Shown in pieces: positions 9,244 to 17,585 of a stretch of DNA of 64,000 bases. The translations under genes and the position numbers were made by a program. This stretch comes from a virus. Where the stretch lies: IMG/VR virus record IMGVR_UViG_3300017963_000014, positions 37,797 through 101,796 of that record, one strand, 5' to 3'. The number at the start of each line of letters is the position of its first letter. Position 1 is the stretch's first letter. The notes under the pieces were generated by a model, which was not told where the DNA came from, ran no database searches, and worked only from the letters and a program-made list of their open reading frames with translations.

Positions 9244-9555
9244 CTACTGCTCGGCGAAGAACCGGAAGACGCCGTCGGCGGCGTTAACGTCGTCGGCGCC
9301 GCCGAGCGAGAAGCCGGTCGGGAGCAGCGTCGGTCCGCCGGTCGTCTCGAGCGTCCGGGTACCGTCGGCGGCGGTCTTGAAGTAGCTCCCGTCCGCCATA
9401 CCCTCGAGGTGCTCGACCTTCACGAGCGCGGTCTCGGTCCGCTCGATCGTCAGTCGCCGGGGCTTGAACCCGACCTTGTCCTCGGCGATCACCAGGGGCG
9501 CGACGCCCGTTCCGACGTAGCTCCCGCTCACGTTCCGTGCGATTCCGCTAGCCAT
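9244..9555 (-). CDS. Small structural protein between sheath and tube
   Basis: 103 aa, not recognised by family. It is beta-rich with Gly/Thr turns (GSYVGTGVAPLVIAEDK, RRLTIERTETALVKVE). Lying alone between sheath and tube with hairpins on both sides suggests a highly expressed virion component, perhaps a second tube-like or decoration protein. The function is inferred only from position. Confidence 0.55.
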   Translation of the reverse strand: MASGIARNVSGSYVGTGVAPLVIAEDKVGFKPRRLTIERTETALVKVEHLEGMADGSYFKTAADGTRTLETTGGPTLLPTGFSLGGADDVNAADGVFRFFAEQ

Positions 9556-9575
9556 CGTAACTCTCTCTCCTTTCG

Positions 9576-9593
9576 CTCCCCCGCGCGGGGGAG
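9576..9593. terminator. Perfect GC hairpin after sheath gene
   Basis: CTCCCCC-GCGC-GGGGGAG, a 7-bp perfect stem just after the sheath stop. No U-tract follows on either strand, so it may be a processing or attenuating structure rather than a full terminator. Confidence 0.5.
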
Positions 9594-9627
9594 GGGTTCC
9601 GATTCGAAGTATACCCGCCAGGGGGCT

Positions 9628-11982
9628 CTAGACGACCGCGTCGAAGATCCCGGCGCGTCCGATCACGACGCGGAACCGCTCGACGGTGTCGGCGAGCTTC
9701 AGCGTCAGCTCCGCGTTAAGGTCCCCGTCCGCGAGCGTCGCGTCCGTGTTGTTCTCGGAGTCGATCTTCAGCTCGAACGCCTCGCCGTCGAACTTCCGAC
9801 CGCGGAGCGCGCCCTTAACCCACTCCGGGAGGAAGTAGTCGCGGAAGGAGGTCGCGACGCGCTGCCAGGCGGTCTCGTTGTTGATCGCGAAGACGATCCA
9901 GTCGAAGTTCTCCCGAATCACGTTCTCGTAGTGCGACATCTGGCACCGCTGGTGGTACCACCTCCACTCGCTCGTCGGCGAGAGCGTCCGGTCGCCCCAG
10001 ATAATAACGACGCCCTGCCGGAACTTCACGACGTTCAGCCCCTGCGGGTTCAGCCGCTCCTCGTCGAGCTCCGGCTGCGTCTCCGCGTCCCCGGTCGGGA
10101 GCTCGAGGACCTCCGGAAGCGTTACCTCGATCCCCGCCGGCGCCTTGTGGTACCCCTCGTACTGCCGCGCGACGAGCGCCTCGCGGCCGAGGATCATCCC
10201 GACGAGGGTCTGCTCCTTCAGCGGCGTGACCTCCGCCCCCGGCGTCGCGTCCGGGTCCGGGACCGAGCCGAATGAAGGCCAGTCCGTCGAGGCGTACTCG
10301 GAGCGGCCGAGGGTACCGTTGACCCAGTCGATCGCCTCGGCCTCGGTCGTGTACTGCTTCGGAACCTGGACCTTGAAGCTGTAGTTCCGCGCCGCCGCGT
10401 ACTCGACCCCCGAGCGCTGGAGTGTCGCGGAGGTCAGGCCCGGGGTAGCGAGCTTCACGAGCCCCTTGTTCTTCCCGAAGATCTTGTTCAGCGTCGAGAC
10501 GTTCGGGTCGAACGCGTCGAGGAAGTCCGCGTCCGTTACCGGCGACCCGTTGTGCCCGCCCTCGAACTCCTGCGCGTACTCGAGCAGGAAGAGGTCGCCC
10601 GCGGCGATCGAGCCGCCGTCGGTGAGGTCGAGGCCGGCGCGAACCGAGACGCTGTCCCGGTCGTTGGCGTCGATCCGGAACGCGAGGTTCGGCGTCCCGA
10701 CGAAGTCGGGGTAGACGAGCCCGCCGACGAGCTCGTCCGGGATCAGCGCGAGGACCTCGATCACGACCTCGTCGCCGTCGACGAGGGCGGTCCCGCCGTT
10801 CGTCACGGTCACGGTCCCGATCTCGGGACCGAGGTTAGTAGCTACGCCGGTGAACGCGGCCTGGAGGACGTCGAGCGGACCGATCGAGGTAGTCCAGCGG
10901 ATATCCGCGCCCGCGTTCTCGACCGTCCCCGTGAGGATCTGCGACCGAACCGCCGCGCCCTTGACGAAGACCGTCGTCGGGTCCGCCCCCGCGACCGGGG
11001 AGTCTACCGTGACGTCCGGGTCCGGAAGCGTGAGCGTGAGCGCCGTCAGCGTCTTGCTCTGCCCGTAGAAGTTCGCCGGCCGGACCGCCGCGACGGTCTT
11101 GTCCCCGACGTAGAGGTCCTCGGCGAAGATCTCCCGGTTCGACGGGTCCTGGTTGATCACGTTAACCCAGTAGTTCGCCTTCGTCGGGTCGGTCGAGAGG
11201 TTCCGGTACCGACTCGAGACCTCGGCGCCGTCGACGAATACGCGGAGCGAGAACTCGGTCGAGGGGTTCTCGTCGCCGTCGCCGACGATAACCGCGAGGT
11301 GATCGTCGTTACCGAGGTAGTCGACGTTATCGCGCGTCAGGACGTAGCGGTTCGCCGGGCTTCCACCGCCGGCGGCCCAGTCCGCGGCGAGGTCCTGGTC
11401 CGCCTCGACCGAGATTACGCCCGCGGCGGTATTCCCTACGATCCGGTAGGTCTTCGTCGTGACCTTCTTGAGGTCGAGCGTTCCGCCGGCCCACTCGTTC
11501 TCGATCATCGCGTCGCCGGTGTCGAGCGTCGTCGCCGTTAGGTCGCCGCCGCCGGTGATCTCGTCGATATACGTCTCGCGCCGACCGCCCCAGACCCCGC
11601 CGTTCTTCGCGTAGAGCTTCCCGAGGACCTTTCGACCGGAGGCGGGCGGCGCCGCCGTCCCCTGCCGGGTGTAGAGCGTGAGCTCCGCCCGCTTCTCGTC
11701 GCCGGCCGTGACGCGGTACGGGATCAGCTCGCCCGCGCCGCGCCCCATCTTGTAGAAGTCCTGCGCCGCCTTCGGCGCGTCCCCCTGCGGGATCCTCCCT
11801 CCGTACCGACGGTCGAAGTCGATCCGACCCGAGGGGAACCCGGGCTCGCCCACCTCGCCCCGCTCGTACTCGCCGAGTAGGACGGTAACGCCGAGGGGGG
11901 CCTCCTGGATCTCCTTCTGCGCCTCCCGCTCCTCGACCGAGACGCCGGCTCCTTTCACGGGCCCGAATCTTCTAACGGTCAT
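9628..11982 (-). CDS. Contractile tail sheath protein
   Basis: 784 aa, longer than most sheaths. The N-terminus has the sheath handshake region (VEEREAQKEIQEAPLGVTVL). A long beta-rich insertion spans about 100-470. The C-terminal third is the conserved sheath core: GLNVVKFRQGVVIIWGDRTL, SEWRWYHQRCQMSHYENVIR, and VERFRVVIGRAG. It polymerises around the tube and contracts during infection. Its extra length probably reflects surface-exposed insertions. Confidence 0.9.
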   Translation of the reverse strand: MTVRRFGPVKGAGVSVEEREAQKEIQEAPLGVTVLLGEYERGEVGEPGFPSGRIDFDRRYGGRIPQGDAPKAAQDFYKMGRGAGELIPYRVTAGDEKRAELTLYTRQGTAAPPASGRKVLGKLYAKNGGVWGGRRETYIDEITGGGDLTATTLDTGDAMIENEWAGGTLDLKKVTTKTYRIVGNTAAGVISVEADQDLAADWAAGGGSPANRYVLTRDNVDYLGNDDHLAVIVGDGDENPSTEFSLRVFVDGAEVSSRYRNLSTDPTKANYWVNVINQDPSNREIFAEDLYVGDKTVAAVRPANFYGQSKTLTALTLTLPDPDVTVDSPVAGADPTTVFVKGAAVRSQILTGTVENAGADIRWTTSIGPLDVLQAAFTGVATNLGPEIGTVTVTNGGTALVDGDEVVIEVLALIPDELVGGLVYPDFVGTPNLAFRIDANDRDSVSVRAGLDLTDGGSIAAGDLFLLEYAQEFEGGHNGSPVTDADFLDAFDPNVSTLNKIFGKNKGLVKLATPGLTSATLQRSGVEYAAARNYSFKVQVPKQYTTEAEAIDWVNGTLGRSEYASTDWPSFGSVPDPDATPGAEVTPLKEQTLVGMILGREALVARQYEGYHKAPAGIEVTLPEVLELPTGDAETQPELDEERLNPQGLNVVKFRQGVVIIWGDRTLSPTSEWRWYHQRCQMSHYENVIRENFDWIVFAINNETAWQRVATSFRDYFLPEWVKGALRGRKFDGEAFELKIDSENNTDATLADGDLNAELTLKLADTVERFRVVIGRAGIFDAVV

Positions 11983-12017
11983 CTCCGATTCCTCCTGTCT
12001 GGAGAGACGCGCTCATC

Positions 12018-13352
12018 CTAGTGCGTCTCGGGGGTCGAGGCGGGGACCGGGGCCCCGCTCGCGAGCGCGTCCGACTCCCGCCGGGAGTCGACGTTCGCCC
12101 AGGTGGTCTTGACGGCGAGCACGCCGAAGGTGTCTCGCTCCGGCCGGAGCTGCGCGGCGACGTCTACGAGGTCGAACCGGGTCTTGAACGCCCGGACGTC
12201 CCCGACGTCGCCCTCGATCGGAACGGCCGAGAATTGCTCACGAAGTATCGTTCTAAACCGCCGGTCCGTCGCCCTCGAGCGAACGAAGGGTCCGACCTCT
12301 CCGGGCGGCCCGGCGACGATCGCGCGGGTCGCGGCCTCGAGTAGACCCGCCTGCTCCCGGCTCCTGTCGGTTCGGAGCTCCATCTCTATCCGGTAGGTCG
12401 TTCGGTGCGGGGGCAGGATCTCAACGGCTTCTCCGGTGTCACTCCGTACGGTACCCCTCGCCGCGAACGCCGGGTAATCGGATGAGGAGACCGAGTCCGC
12501 GTCCCGTAGCGCGACCTGCGGGACCTTCCCGATCTCGAGGAAGTCCTCCGAGGTGTCCCAGGCGACGACCGGGCGGACCCGTAGGACGGGGTAGGGGACG
12601 CCGCCGACCGGGATCGGGGCGGAGAGCGAAATTACCCGCGTCCCCGGGTCGTACGAGGCGAGGAGGTCGACGAGGAGGTTCGGGTCGTTCGAGAGGTCGT
12701 ACACCTCCTCGACGTCGACTATCTGTAAACCCGCGTCGTCGCGGTAGTCGTCGAGATCGATCGAGGCGACCGGAGCGGTAACCACCGGCGGTAGCGCGAG
12801 CCGGAGCCGGAAGTCGAGCGCCTCCTGGTAGGTCGCGGTCAGGGAGTCGACGAGGGCGTCGGCGTACCAGTCGACGGTACCCTCCCAGAGGAGGGAGAGG
12901 CAGGCGACGGAGGGGGTAACGCGGTCGTCGGTCGTCCGGAGGTTTAGGACCGGCGCGAACTCCCGCGTCGACTTTACGTCGTACGTCGGGAGCGCCGCGT
13001 TAAGCTCCTCGATCGTGTTCCACTCCCCCGGGTTCGGGGCGCGCCAGGAGCCGCCGTCGAAGTAGAACTCCCCCGCGCCGTCGAAGAGCCGGAACCCGAC
13101 GGAGGTCCCCTCCGGGAGCTCGGCCTCGAGCTGCGCGATCAGGAGCTTTCGAACCGCCTCCGGCCGGGCTATCGGCGGGCGGACGTAGAGGTCGGCGTCG
13201 GTCGGGTAGCGGAAGGCGGCGTTTAGCTTCAGCTCCGCGCGGAAGGTCCGGGGGTCGACCCGGACCTTCGCCGGGTCGGAGAGGGTACTCCCCGCGATCG
13301 CGTCGAAGCCGCGGCCGGGTTCCCAGTAGAAGTCGGTGATTACTCGACTCAT
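12018..13352 (-). CDS. Tail terminator/connector-region protein
   Basis: 444 aa, no family recognised. It is beta-rich and lies between the HK97 gp10-like neck protein and the sheath, where a tail terminator or tail-completion protein normally sits. It is much longer than the usual ~150-200 aa terminator, so it may be a fusion of a terminator domain with an extra domain. It overlaps the neck gene by ATGA. Confidence 0.55.
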   Translation of the reverse strand: MSRVITDFYWEPGRGFDAIAGSTLSDPAKVRVDPRTFRAELKLNAAFRYPTDADLYVRPPIARPEAVRKLLIAQLEAELPEGTSVGFRLFDGAGEFYFDGGSWRAPNPGEWNTIEELNAALPTYDVKSTREFAPVLNLRTTDDRVTPSVACLSLLWEGTVDWYADALVDSLTATYQEALDFRLRLALPPVVTAPVASIDLDDYRDDAGLQIVDVEEVYDLSNDPNLLVDLLASYDPGTRVISLSAPIPVGGVPYPVLRVRPVVAWDTSEDFLEIGKVPQVALRDADSVSSSDYPAFAARGTVRSDTGEAVEILPPHRTTYRIEMELRTDRSREQAGLLEAATRAIVAGPPGEVGPFVRSRATDRRFRTILREQFSAVPIEGDVGDVRAFKTRFDLVDVAAQLRPERDTFGVLAVKTTWANVDSRRESDALASGAPVPASTPETH

Positions 13353-13945
13353 AACCCGTTAAGGGTAGCTTTGACGGACTCGCCGAAGGCTAACTCAATG
13401 CGGGGGACCGCGGCCTCGAACGGCTCCCGGAGGAAGGGGCGACCGCGGACGCGCCAGGTCCGCGCGCCCTCGCCGCCCTTCCCCTCGAACCGGACCTTCC
13501 CGCCCCGGCGCTTCCGGAGCTCGGCGAAGACCGCGGCCCGGACCTTCTCCGTGACGCGGATCACGAACCCCTCGTGAAGCGAGACCGCGACGTCGACGAG
13601 TCCCCGACCCCCGGCGTTCCGCGCGGTCCGGAGCACGCCGACGGCGCCGCGGAGCCGGACCGCGACCGCGTTCGAGCCCTTCGCGCTGACCCCCGTCCGG
13701 ATCCCCGCCCGGAGGTCGCCGCGGTCAACGAGCGGGCGAGAGCTACCCTTGATTAGGACCGTGAGCGGGGAGTTCGGAACCCCGTGCCGCTCCCCGTCGA
13801 TGTACCCGACGACGTCCCGGCGGAGGAGCTCGACCTGCCGCCTCATCTCCCGCCGGACCTTCTTCCGGAACTCCCTCCGAGCCCGCTTAGGTTCGAGGAA
13901 GCGGAGGAACTTAGCCCAGTCTCCGCCGAGACGGAACTTAAGCAC
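13349..13945 (-). CDS. Neck/tail-completion protein (HK97 gp10-like)
   Basis: 198 aa, strongly basic N-terminal helix (PKRARREFRKKVRREMRRQV), then VDRGDLRAGIRTGVSAKGSN and a C-terminal GRPFLREPFEAAVPRIE. The 'RPFL..A' ending and size are typical of HK97 gp10-like tail-component proteins acting at the head-tail joint. Its start overlaps the preceding gene by eight bases. Confidence 0.68.
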   Translation of the reverse strand: MLKFRLGGDWAKFLRFLEPKRARREFRKKVRREMRRQVELLRRDVVGYIDGERHGVPNSPLTVLIKGSSRPLVDRGDLRAGIRTGVSAKGSNAVAVRLRGAVGVLRTARNAGGRGLVDVAVSLHEGFVIRVTEKVRAAVFAELRKRRGGKVRFEGKGGEGARTWRVRGRPFLREPFEAAVPRIELAFGESVKATLNGL

Positions 13946-14399
13946 CCCCGCCCCCGAGCCGGTCCGTGAACTGGACCTCGAGCAGCGTCAGCCCGTCCTG
14001 GTCCGGGTACCCCGCGACGTCCCGGAACCAGGCGATGTACAGCGAGGTCGAGCGGCGTCCGACCCGGGAGATCCGATCCCCGCGGGAGAGGAAGATCGTC
14101 AGGGTCCCGTCCGGGTTCTCCTCCGCGAGGTTCCAGGCGAGGAGGTCGACGACGCGGAAGAGGAGGTAGCCGGCCCACTTCTCCTCGACGCCGGCGGGGT
14201 GGTAGTCCGGCTTCCGGATACTCCCCCGGTTGTAGTCGACCTGCGCCTCGACCTCGACCGGTTCCCCGAGCCCGGGCCCGCCGCCGAGCCGCCAGACCTG
14301 CCGGACCGGCTCCCGCGCGACGGGGTCGAAGACGGTAGAGCCCTCGACCTTGCGCTCGAGGACGACCGGGAGCGGGTGAATTAGATTAGGGACGGGCAA
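13938..14399 (-). CDS. Head closure/stopper-like protein
   Basis: 153 aa. A TTG start at 14399 is favoured by AGGAGA seven bases upstream. The sequence is beta-barrel-like (EVEAQVDYNRGSIRKPDYHP, LTIFLSRGDRISRVG). Position between adaptor and gp10-like gene suggests the stopper ring that seals the packaged head. No diagnostic motif. Confidence 0.5.
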   Translation of the reverse strand: MPVPNLIHPLPVVLERKVEGSTVFDPVAREPVRQVWRLGGGPGLGEPVEVEAQVDYNRGSIRKPDYHPAGVEEKWAGYLLFRVVDLLAWNLAEENPDGTLTIFLSRGDRISRVGRRSTSLYIAWFRDVAGYPDQDGLTLLEVQFTDRLGGGGA

Positions 14400-14410
14400 T
14401 TCCGATTCTC

Positions 14411-15406
14411 CTAAATCCGGGGCCCGAAGCGCCGGTTCACCGTCCGCGGGGCCCCGACCTTTATCGGCGCGCGGTACGCCGCGAGGATCTGGTCGACCTC
14501 TGGGTCGCCGGTCGTCGAGTGCAGCTTCGACCCGACGAACGGGTCGCCGTACCTCCGACGATGCCGGTCCGTCTCCTCCTCGACGATCGGACCGAACGCG
14601 GTCGAGCCCCCGCCGCCGACGACGGAGTAGAGTCCGCGGGAGGAGCGGGCGACGAGCTTCTTGATCGCGTACTTAATCGGCTCCGGCGTACTCCCGTCGG
14701 TCTCTACGTACCCGAAGGTCCCGTCGAGGACCTGGTTCTGCTCCCCGACCTCGAAGACCGCCGAGGTCGTCCCGAGGTAGCCCGTCCCCTCGAAGATCGA
14801 GCGCGAGCCGGAGAGGAGCTTCACCCGGGGGTTCCGCCGGTCGTCCTGCCCCGATCCCCCCCGTCCGGCGTAGACCTTGTACGTCCCGGGGTCCGCGGCG
14901 GAGGCGCTCCCGTTGAGGTAGAGCGCCGCGATCGAGATAATCGGTACCGGGAGCTGTAGGAGCGCCGTCCCCGTCCCGTCCCGGACCCAGTCGAACGCCC
15001 GGGGCGTGAACCAGAGCCGGGTGCAGCGCTCGACGAAGGCCTGCCAGGTCAGGATCCGGGAGAGGAGCTGCGCGTCCGAGACGGAGGCGGGGACGCCCTC
15101 GGCCCTCATCTCGTCGAGCGTTACGTAGAGCGCGTCGGTCTCCCCGAGGATCGGGTCCGAGAGCGAACTCTCCTGGAGCGTCGTCGTGTTGAAGTAGCTC
15201 GTCTTGTACCAGTCCGTCGGACTCCCGCCGAGGTCGTCGTAGTAGTAGACCGAGACGCCCGCGACGAACGGGATCCGGGTCGCGGGGGTCGTGATCTCGA
15301 CGTACGGACCGCCCTCGACCGCGGCTCGGAAAACGCGAATGACGTCGAAGATCGTTACGACGTTCTCGATCTTGTTGACGTTTATCGTTACCTTGATAAC
15401 GGGCAT
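14411..15406 (-). CDS. Head-tail connector (adaptor-like) protein
   Basis: 331 aa. Residues about 100-240 resemble head-tail adaptor (gp6/gp15-like) proteins: ILTWQAFVERCTRLWFTPRA followed by LPVPIISIAALYLNG and a KYAIKKLVARSSRG helix. The N-terminal ~90 residues are an added beta domain. It probably forms the ring docking on the portal. The call rests on that helix-beta pattern plus position. Confidence 0.62.
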   Translation of the reverse strand: MPVIKVTINVNKIENVVTIFDVIRVFRAAVEGGPYVEITTPATRIPFVAGVSVYYYDDLGGSPTDWYKTSYFNTTTLQESSLSDPILGETDALYVTLDEMRAEGVPASVSDAQLLSRILTWQAFVERCTRLWFTPRAFDWVRDGTGTALLQLPVPIISIAALYLNGSASAADPGTYKVYAGRGGSGQDDRRNPRVKLLSGSRSIFEGTGYLGTTSAVFEVGEQNQVLDGTFGYVETDGSTPEPIKYAIKKLVARSSRGLYSVVGGGGSTAFGPIVEEETDRHRRRYGDPFVGSKLHSTTGDPEVDQILAAYRAPIKVGAPRTVNRRFGPRI

Positions 15407-15408
15407 CG

Positions 15409-15786
15409 CTAGCTAACCTCCTTCGCCCCGATTATGCGCGGCCGGAGATTCGTCGCCGCGAGGAGCTTCGGGACGAGCTCGACCGCGGCCGAGAGGCTCG
15501 GGACGCCCCCGTCGGCCCCGCCGGTCGAGAGGACTTCAGTATCGTAGTACGCGTAGAGGACGTCCCCCGGATCGTCCGCCGCGCCCTGACTCGGGAGCGG
15601 GGGGAGCTTCATTCGGAAGGTCCCGGCGTCGGGGTCGAGCTCGACCCAGCCGTTCTCGAGCTCGCGCTTCAGCTGCTGCCCGTTTAGGAAGACGACTAGC
15701 GAGTCCGCGCGGTAGTGCGTCGGGACGGAGAAGTCGCGGTTCACGCCGTCTACGACGCCGGCGACGGGTTCGAGGCGGGAGGGCAT
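15409..15786 (-). CDS. Small beta-domain virion protein (copy 1)
   Basis: 125 aa. It shares a domain with the next gene upstream: G..DGVN.DF..P..Y....L....NG......E.GW.ELDP..GTFR......GDV.Y..Y. Such 'DGVN..F' domains occur in phage tail or fibre-associated proteins. It ends with an extra ~35 residue helical tail absent from its partner. The exact role is unknown. Confidence 0.6.
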   Translation of the reverse strand: MPSRLEPVAGVVDGVNRDFSVPTHYRADSLVVFLNGQQLKRELENGWVELDPDAGTFRMKLPPLPSQGAADDPGDVLYAYYDTEVLSTGGADGGVPSLSAAVELVPKLLAATNLRPRIIGAKEVS

Positions 15787-16025
15787 TACGGGGTCTCCTC
15801 CGCGAAGAAGACGTAGACGACGTCCCCCGGGACCGGCGCTCGACGGAGGCGGAAGGTCCCGAGCGGGGGGTCGAGCTCGTCGTACCCGTCTTCGAAGTCG
15901 CGCGCGAGTAGTCTCCCGTTCCGGAGCGCGCGGAGCGTCCCGGGCTCGTACGGGAGGGGCGCGGCGAAGTCCTTGTTGACCCCGTCGATCGTCCCGAGCG
16001 CCTCGAGTAGTCGGGTCTGAGCCAC
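15786..16025 (-). CDS. Small beta-domain virion protein (copy 2)
   Basis: 79 aa, GTG start. It consists almost only of the DGVNKDFAAPLPYEP...ELDPPLGTFRL...GDVVYVFF domain shared with its downstream neighbour, indicating tandem duplication. The stop TAA shares its last base with the next ATG. Confidence 0.6.
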   Translation of the reverse strand: MAQTRLLEALGTIDGVNKDFAAPLPYEPGTLRALRNGRLLARDFEDGYDELDPPLGTFRLRRAPVPGDVVYVFFAEETP

Positions 16026-16043
16026 GCTTCGCCGCTCTCCTTC

Positions 16044-16454
16044 CTACGCGTACTGTACCTCTAGGAATAAGACCCCGTCGATCGTCCCGTCGGGGGTAAG
16101 ACCGGGGGAGGAGCCCCAGAGGATCCCGACCTCGTCGCCCTTATCCGCGACGATCTCCCCGGGGGTTATCTCCCAGATCTTCTTAGACCCGGAGTCGACG
16201 TCTACGTACTTCCCCGTCGGTACCCCGTTCTTAGTAAGCTCGAAGCGGAGAAAGCCTCCCGTTACCGACTCGCTAAGGACGATCCCGACGGTTACGAGTG
16301 AGGCGATACGGGGTAGCGGGAACTCGACGATACTCGCGGGGAATCCCGCGATCGGGAGCGACGCGCCCGTCGTCTCCCCCGCCGCGAAGTCGCTCCCGCT
16401 CCAGAAGACGGGGAGGAAGGCCCGGGGGCTCTTTACGGTGGTCTCGTTCGACAT
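16044..16454 (-). CDS. Beta-rich virion protein, fibre block
   Basis: 136 aa, not recognised. Hydroxyl- and glycine-rich beta pattern (SDFAAGETTGASLPIAGFPA, ...GVLFLEVQYA) resembling jelly-roll decoration or fibre-tip proteins. It sits in a run of similar genes between capsid and connector genes. Confidence 0.5.
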   Translation of the reverse strand: MSNETTVKSPRAFLPVFWSGSDFAAGETTGASLPIAGFPASIVEFPLPRIASLVTVGIVLSESVTGGFLRFELTKNGVPTGKYVDVDSGSKKIWEITPGEIVADKGDEVGILWGSSPGLTPDGTIDGVLFLEVQYA

Positions 16455-16455
16455 A

Positions 16456-17064
16456 TCAGAAGGCCTCCGCCTTCACCCCGATGATCTGGATCGCGACGTC
16501 CGAGGTGTCGCTCGCGTGCGACCCGTCCCGCCCGACCTGAAGCGCGAGCGCGTCGTCCTCCTCGAAGGAGGAAGCGTCGAGGTAGAGGACCGCCCCGAAG
16601 ACCTCGCCGATCGTATCGTAGGAGACGGTAACGTCGACGTACTGCGCGTCGGCCCAGCCCTCGGAGGAGTCGTCCCCGACCCCCTGCGCCTTCGCCCGCG
16701 CCCCGATCCGAACGACGGTCCCGGTTCCGCTCTCCTTGAGGATGAACTTAGCGGAGACCTTCAGCGAGGCCTTCGAGTTACTCTCGTGCGGCCAGCGCCC
16801 CTGGATCGCCCCCCAGCCCGTCGCGCCCGCGGCGACCTCGATCGCCGGTCGATCGTTAGCGACCACCGAGGTAGCGCCCGGGAGGACCGCCTCTACGTAG
16901 GGGTCGGTTACGACGTCCCTCGGGCAGCGGCACTCGAGGACGCCGAGTCCGTTGGGGTCCAGCGAGTGCGCGGGGTTCGTGGGGCACTCCGTCGGGGTGT
17001 CCTGGGACCAGACGTACTTGTACGCACCCTCGGTCGCGCAGCGGATCCGGTAGTACTTCAGCAT
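16456..17064 (-). CDS. Virion protein with cysteine-rich N-terminus
   Basis: 202 aa. Residues 1-50 contain RCATEGAYKYVWSQ, CPTNPAHSLDPNGLGVLECR and a further Cys, a likely small zinc or disulfide module; the rest is a beta-sandwich-like region ending AIQIIGVKAEAF. In phages such a short Cys-rich cap in front of a jelly roll is seen in fibre or head-decoration proteins. No firm family. Confidence 0.5.
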   Translation of the reverse strand: MLKYYRIRCATEGAYKYVWSQDTPTECPTNPAHSLDPNGLGVLECRCPRDVVTDPYVEAVLPGATSVVANDRPAIEVAAGATGWGAIQGRWPHESNSKASLKVSAKFILKESGTGTVVRIGARAKAQGVGDDSSEGWADAQYVDVTVSYDTIGEVFGAVLYLDASSFEEDDALALQVGRDGSHASDTSDVAIQIIGVKAEAF

Positions 17065-17072
17065 CCGACCCC

Positions 17073-17585
17073 CTAGAAGAGGATGAGGATCGCGTGGATC
17101 CTCACCCGGTTATTCCCCCCACCCCCCGTCCGCTTAACCTCGATCGAGAGCGACGTCGGCGCCGTCGGTACGTTCGAGATCGCCCCGAGGTCCGTTACCG
17201 TCGGGTACGCGTTCGCGGTCGAGACCGAGGCGATCGTCTGCGCGTTCGGTACGTCGTAGAGTCTGCACTCCACGGAGGTCGCGCCGTTCGGGTCGAGGAT
17301 AGCCTTGATCGAAGTCGGCGCTCCGACGAGGTTCGAACCGGGGAAGAGGTAGTCGCAGACCCTCGTGTAGTCGGTGTTCGCCGTCTCGAAGTACGGGGTA
17401 CCGTTAAGTCCGCTGGCCCCGAACGAGATCGCGACGTGCGCGCCCGGGCGGAGGGACTCCCAGACCCCGCTTCGGTACACGCGGAGCCTACCGAGCGCGG
17501 AGTCGAAGTAGATCAGCCCCTCCGAGGGACTCGCGGGCGGGGTCGCGACCGGTTCGAGGAGCGCGGACTGTAGGCTTAGCGGCAT
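17073..17585 (-). CDS. Fibre-like protein with phage-fibre N-terminal motif
   Basis: 170 aa. It begins with the motif common in phage fibre proteins: PASPSEGLIYFDSALGRLRV followed by YRSGVWESL. The rest is a jelly-roll-like beta domain (FSFGASGLNG..., LSIEVKRTGGGGNNRVRIHA). The same N-terminal motif appears in the next gene, so both may attach to the same site. Confidence 0.58.
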   Translation of the reverse strand: MPLSLQSALLEPVATPPASPSEGLIYFDSALGRLRVYRSGVWESLRPGAHVAISFGASGLNGTPYFETANTDYTRVCDYLFPGSNLVGAPTSIKAILDPNGATSVECRLYDVPNAQTIASVSTANAYPTVTDLGAISNVPTAPTSLSIEVKRTGGGGNNRVRIHAILILF

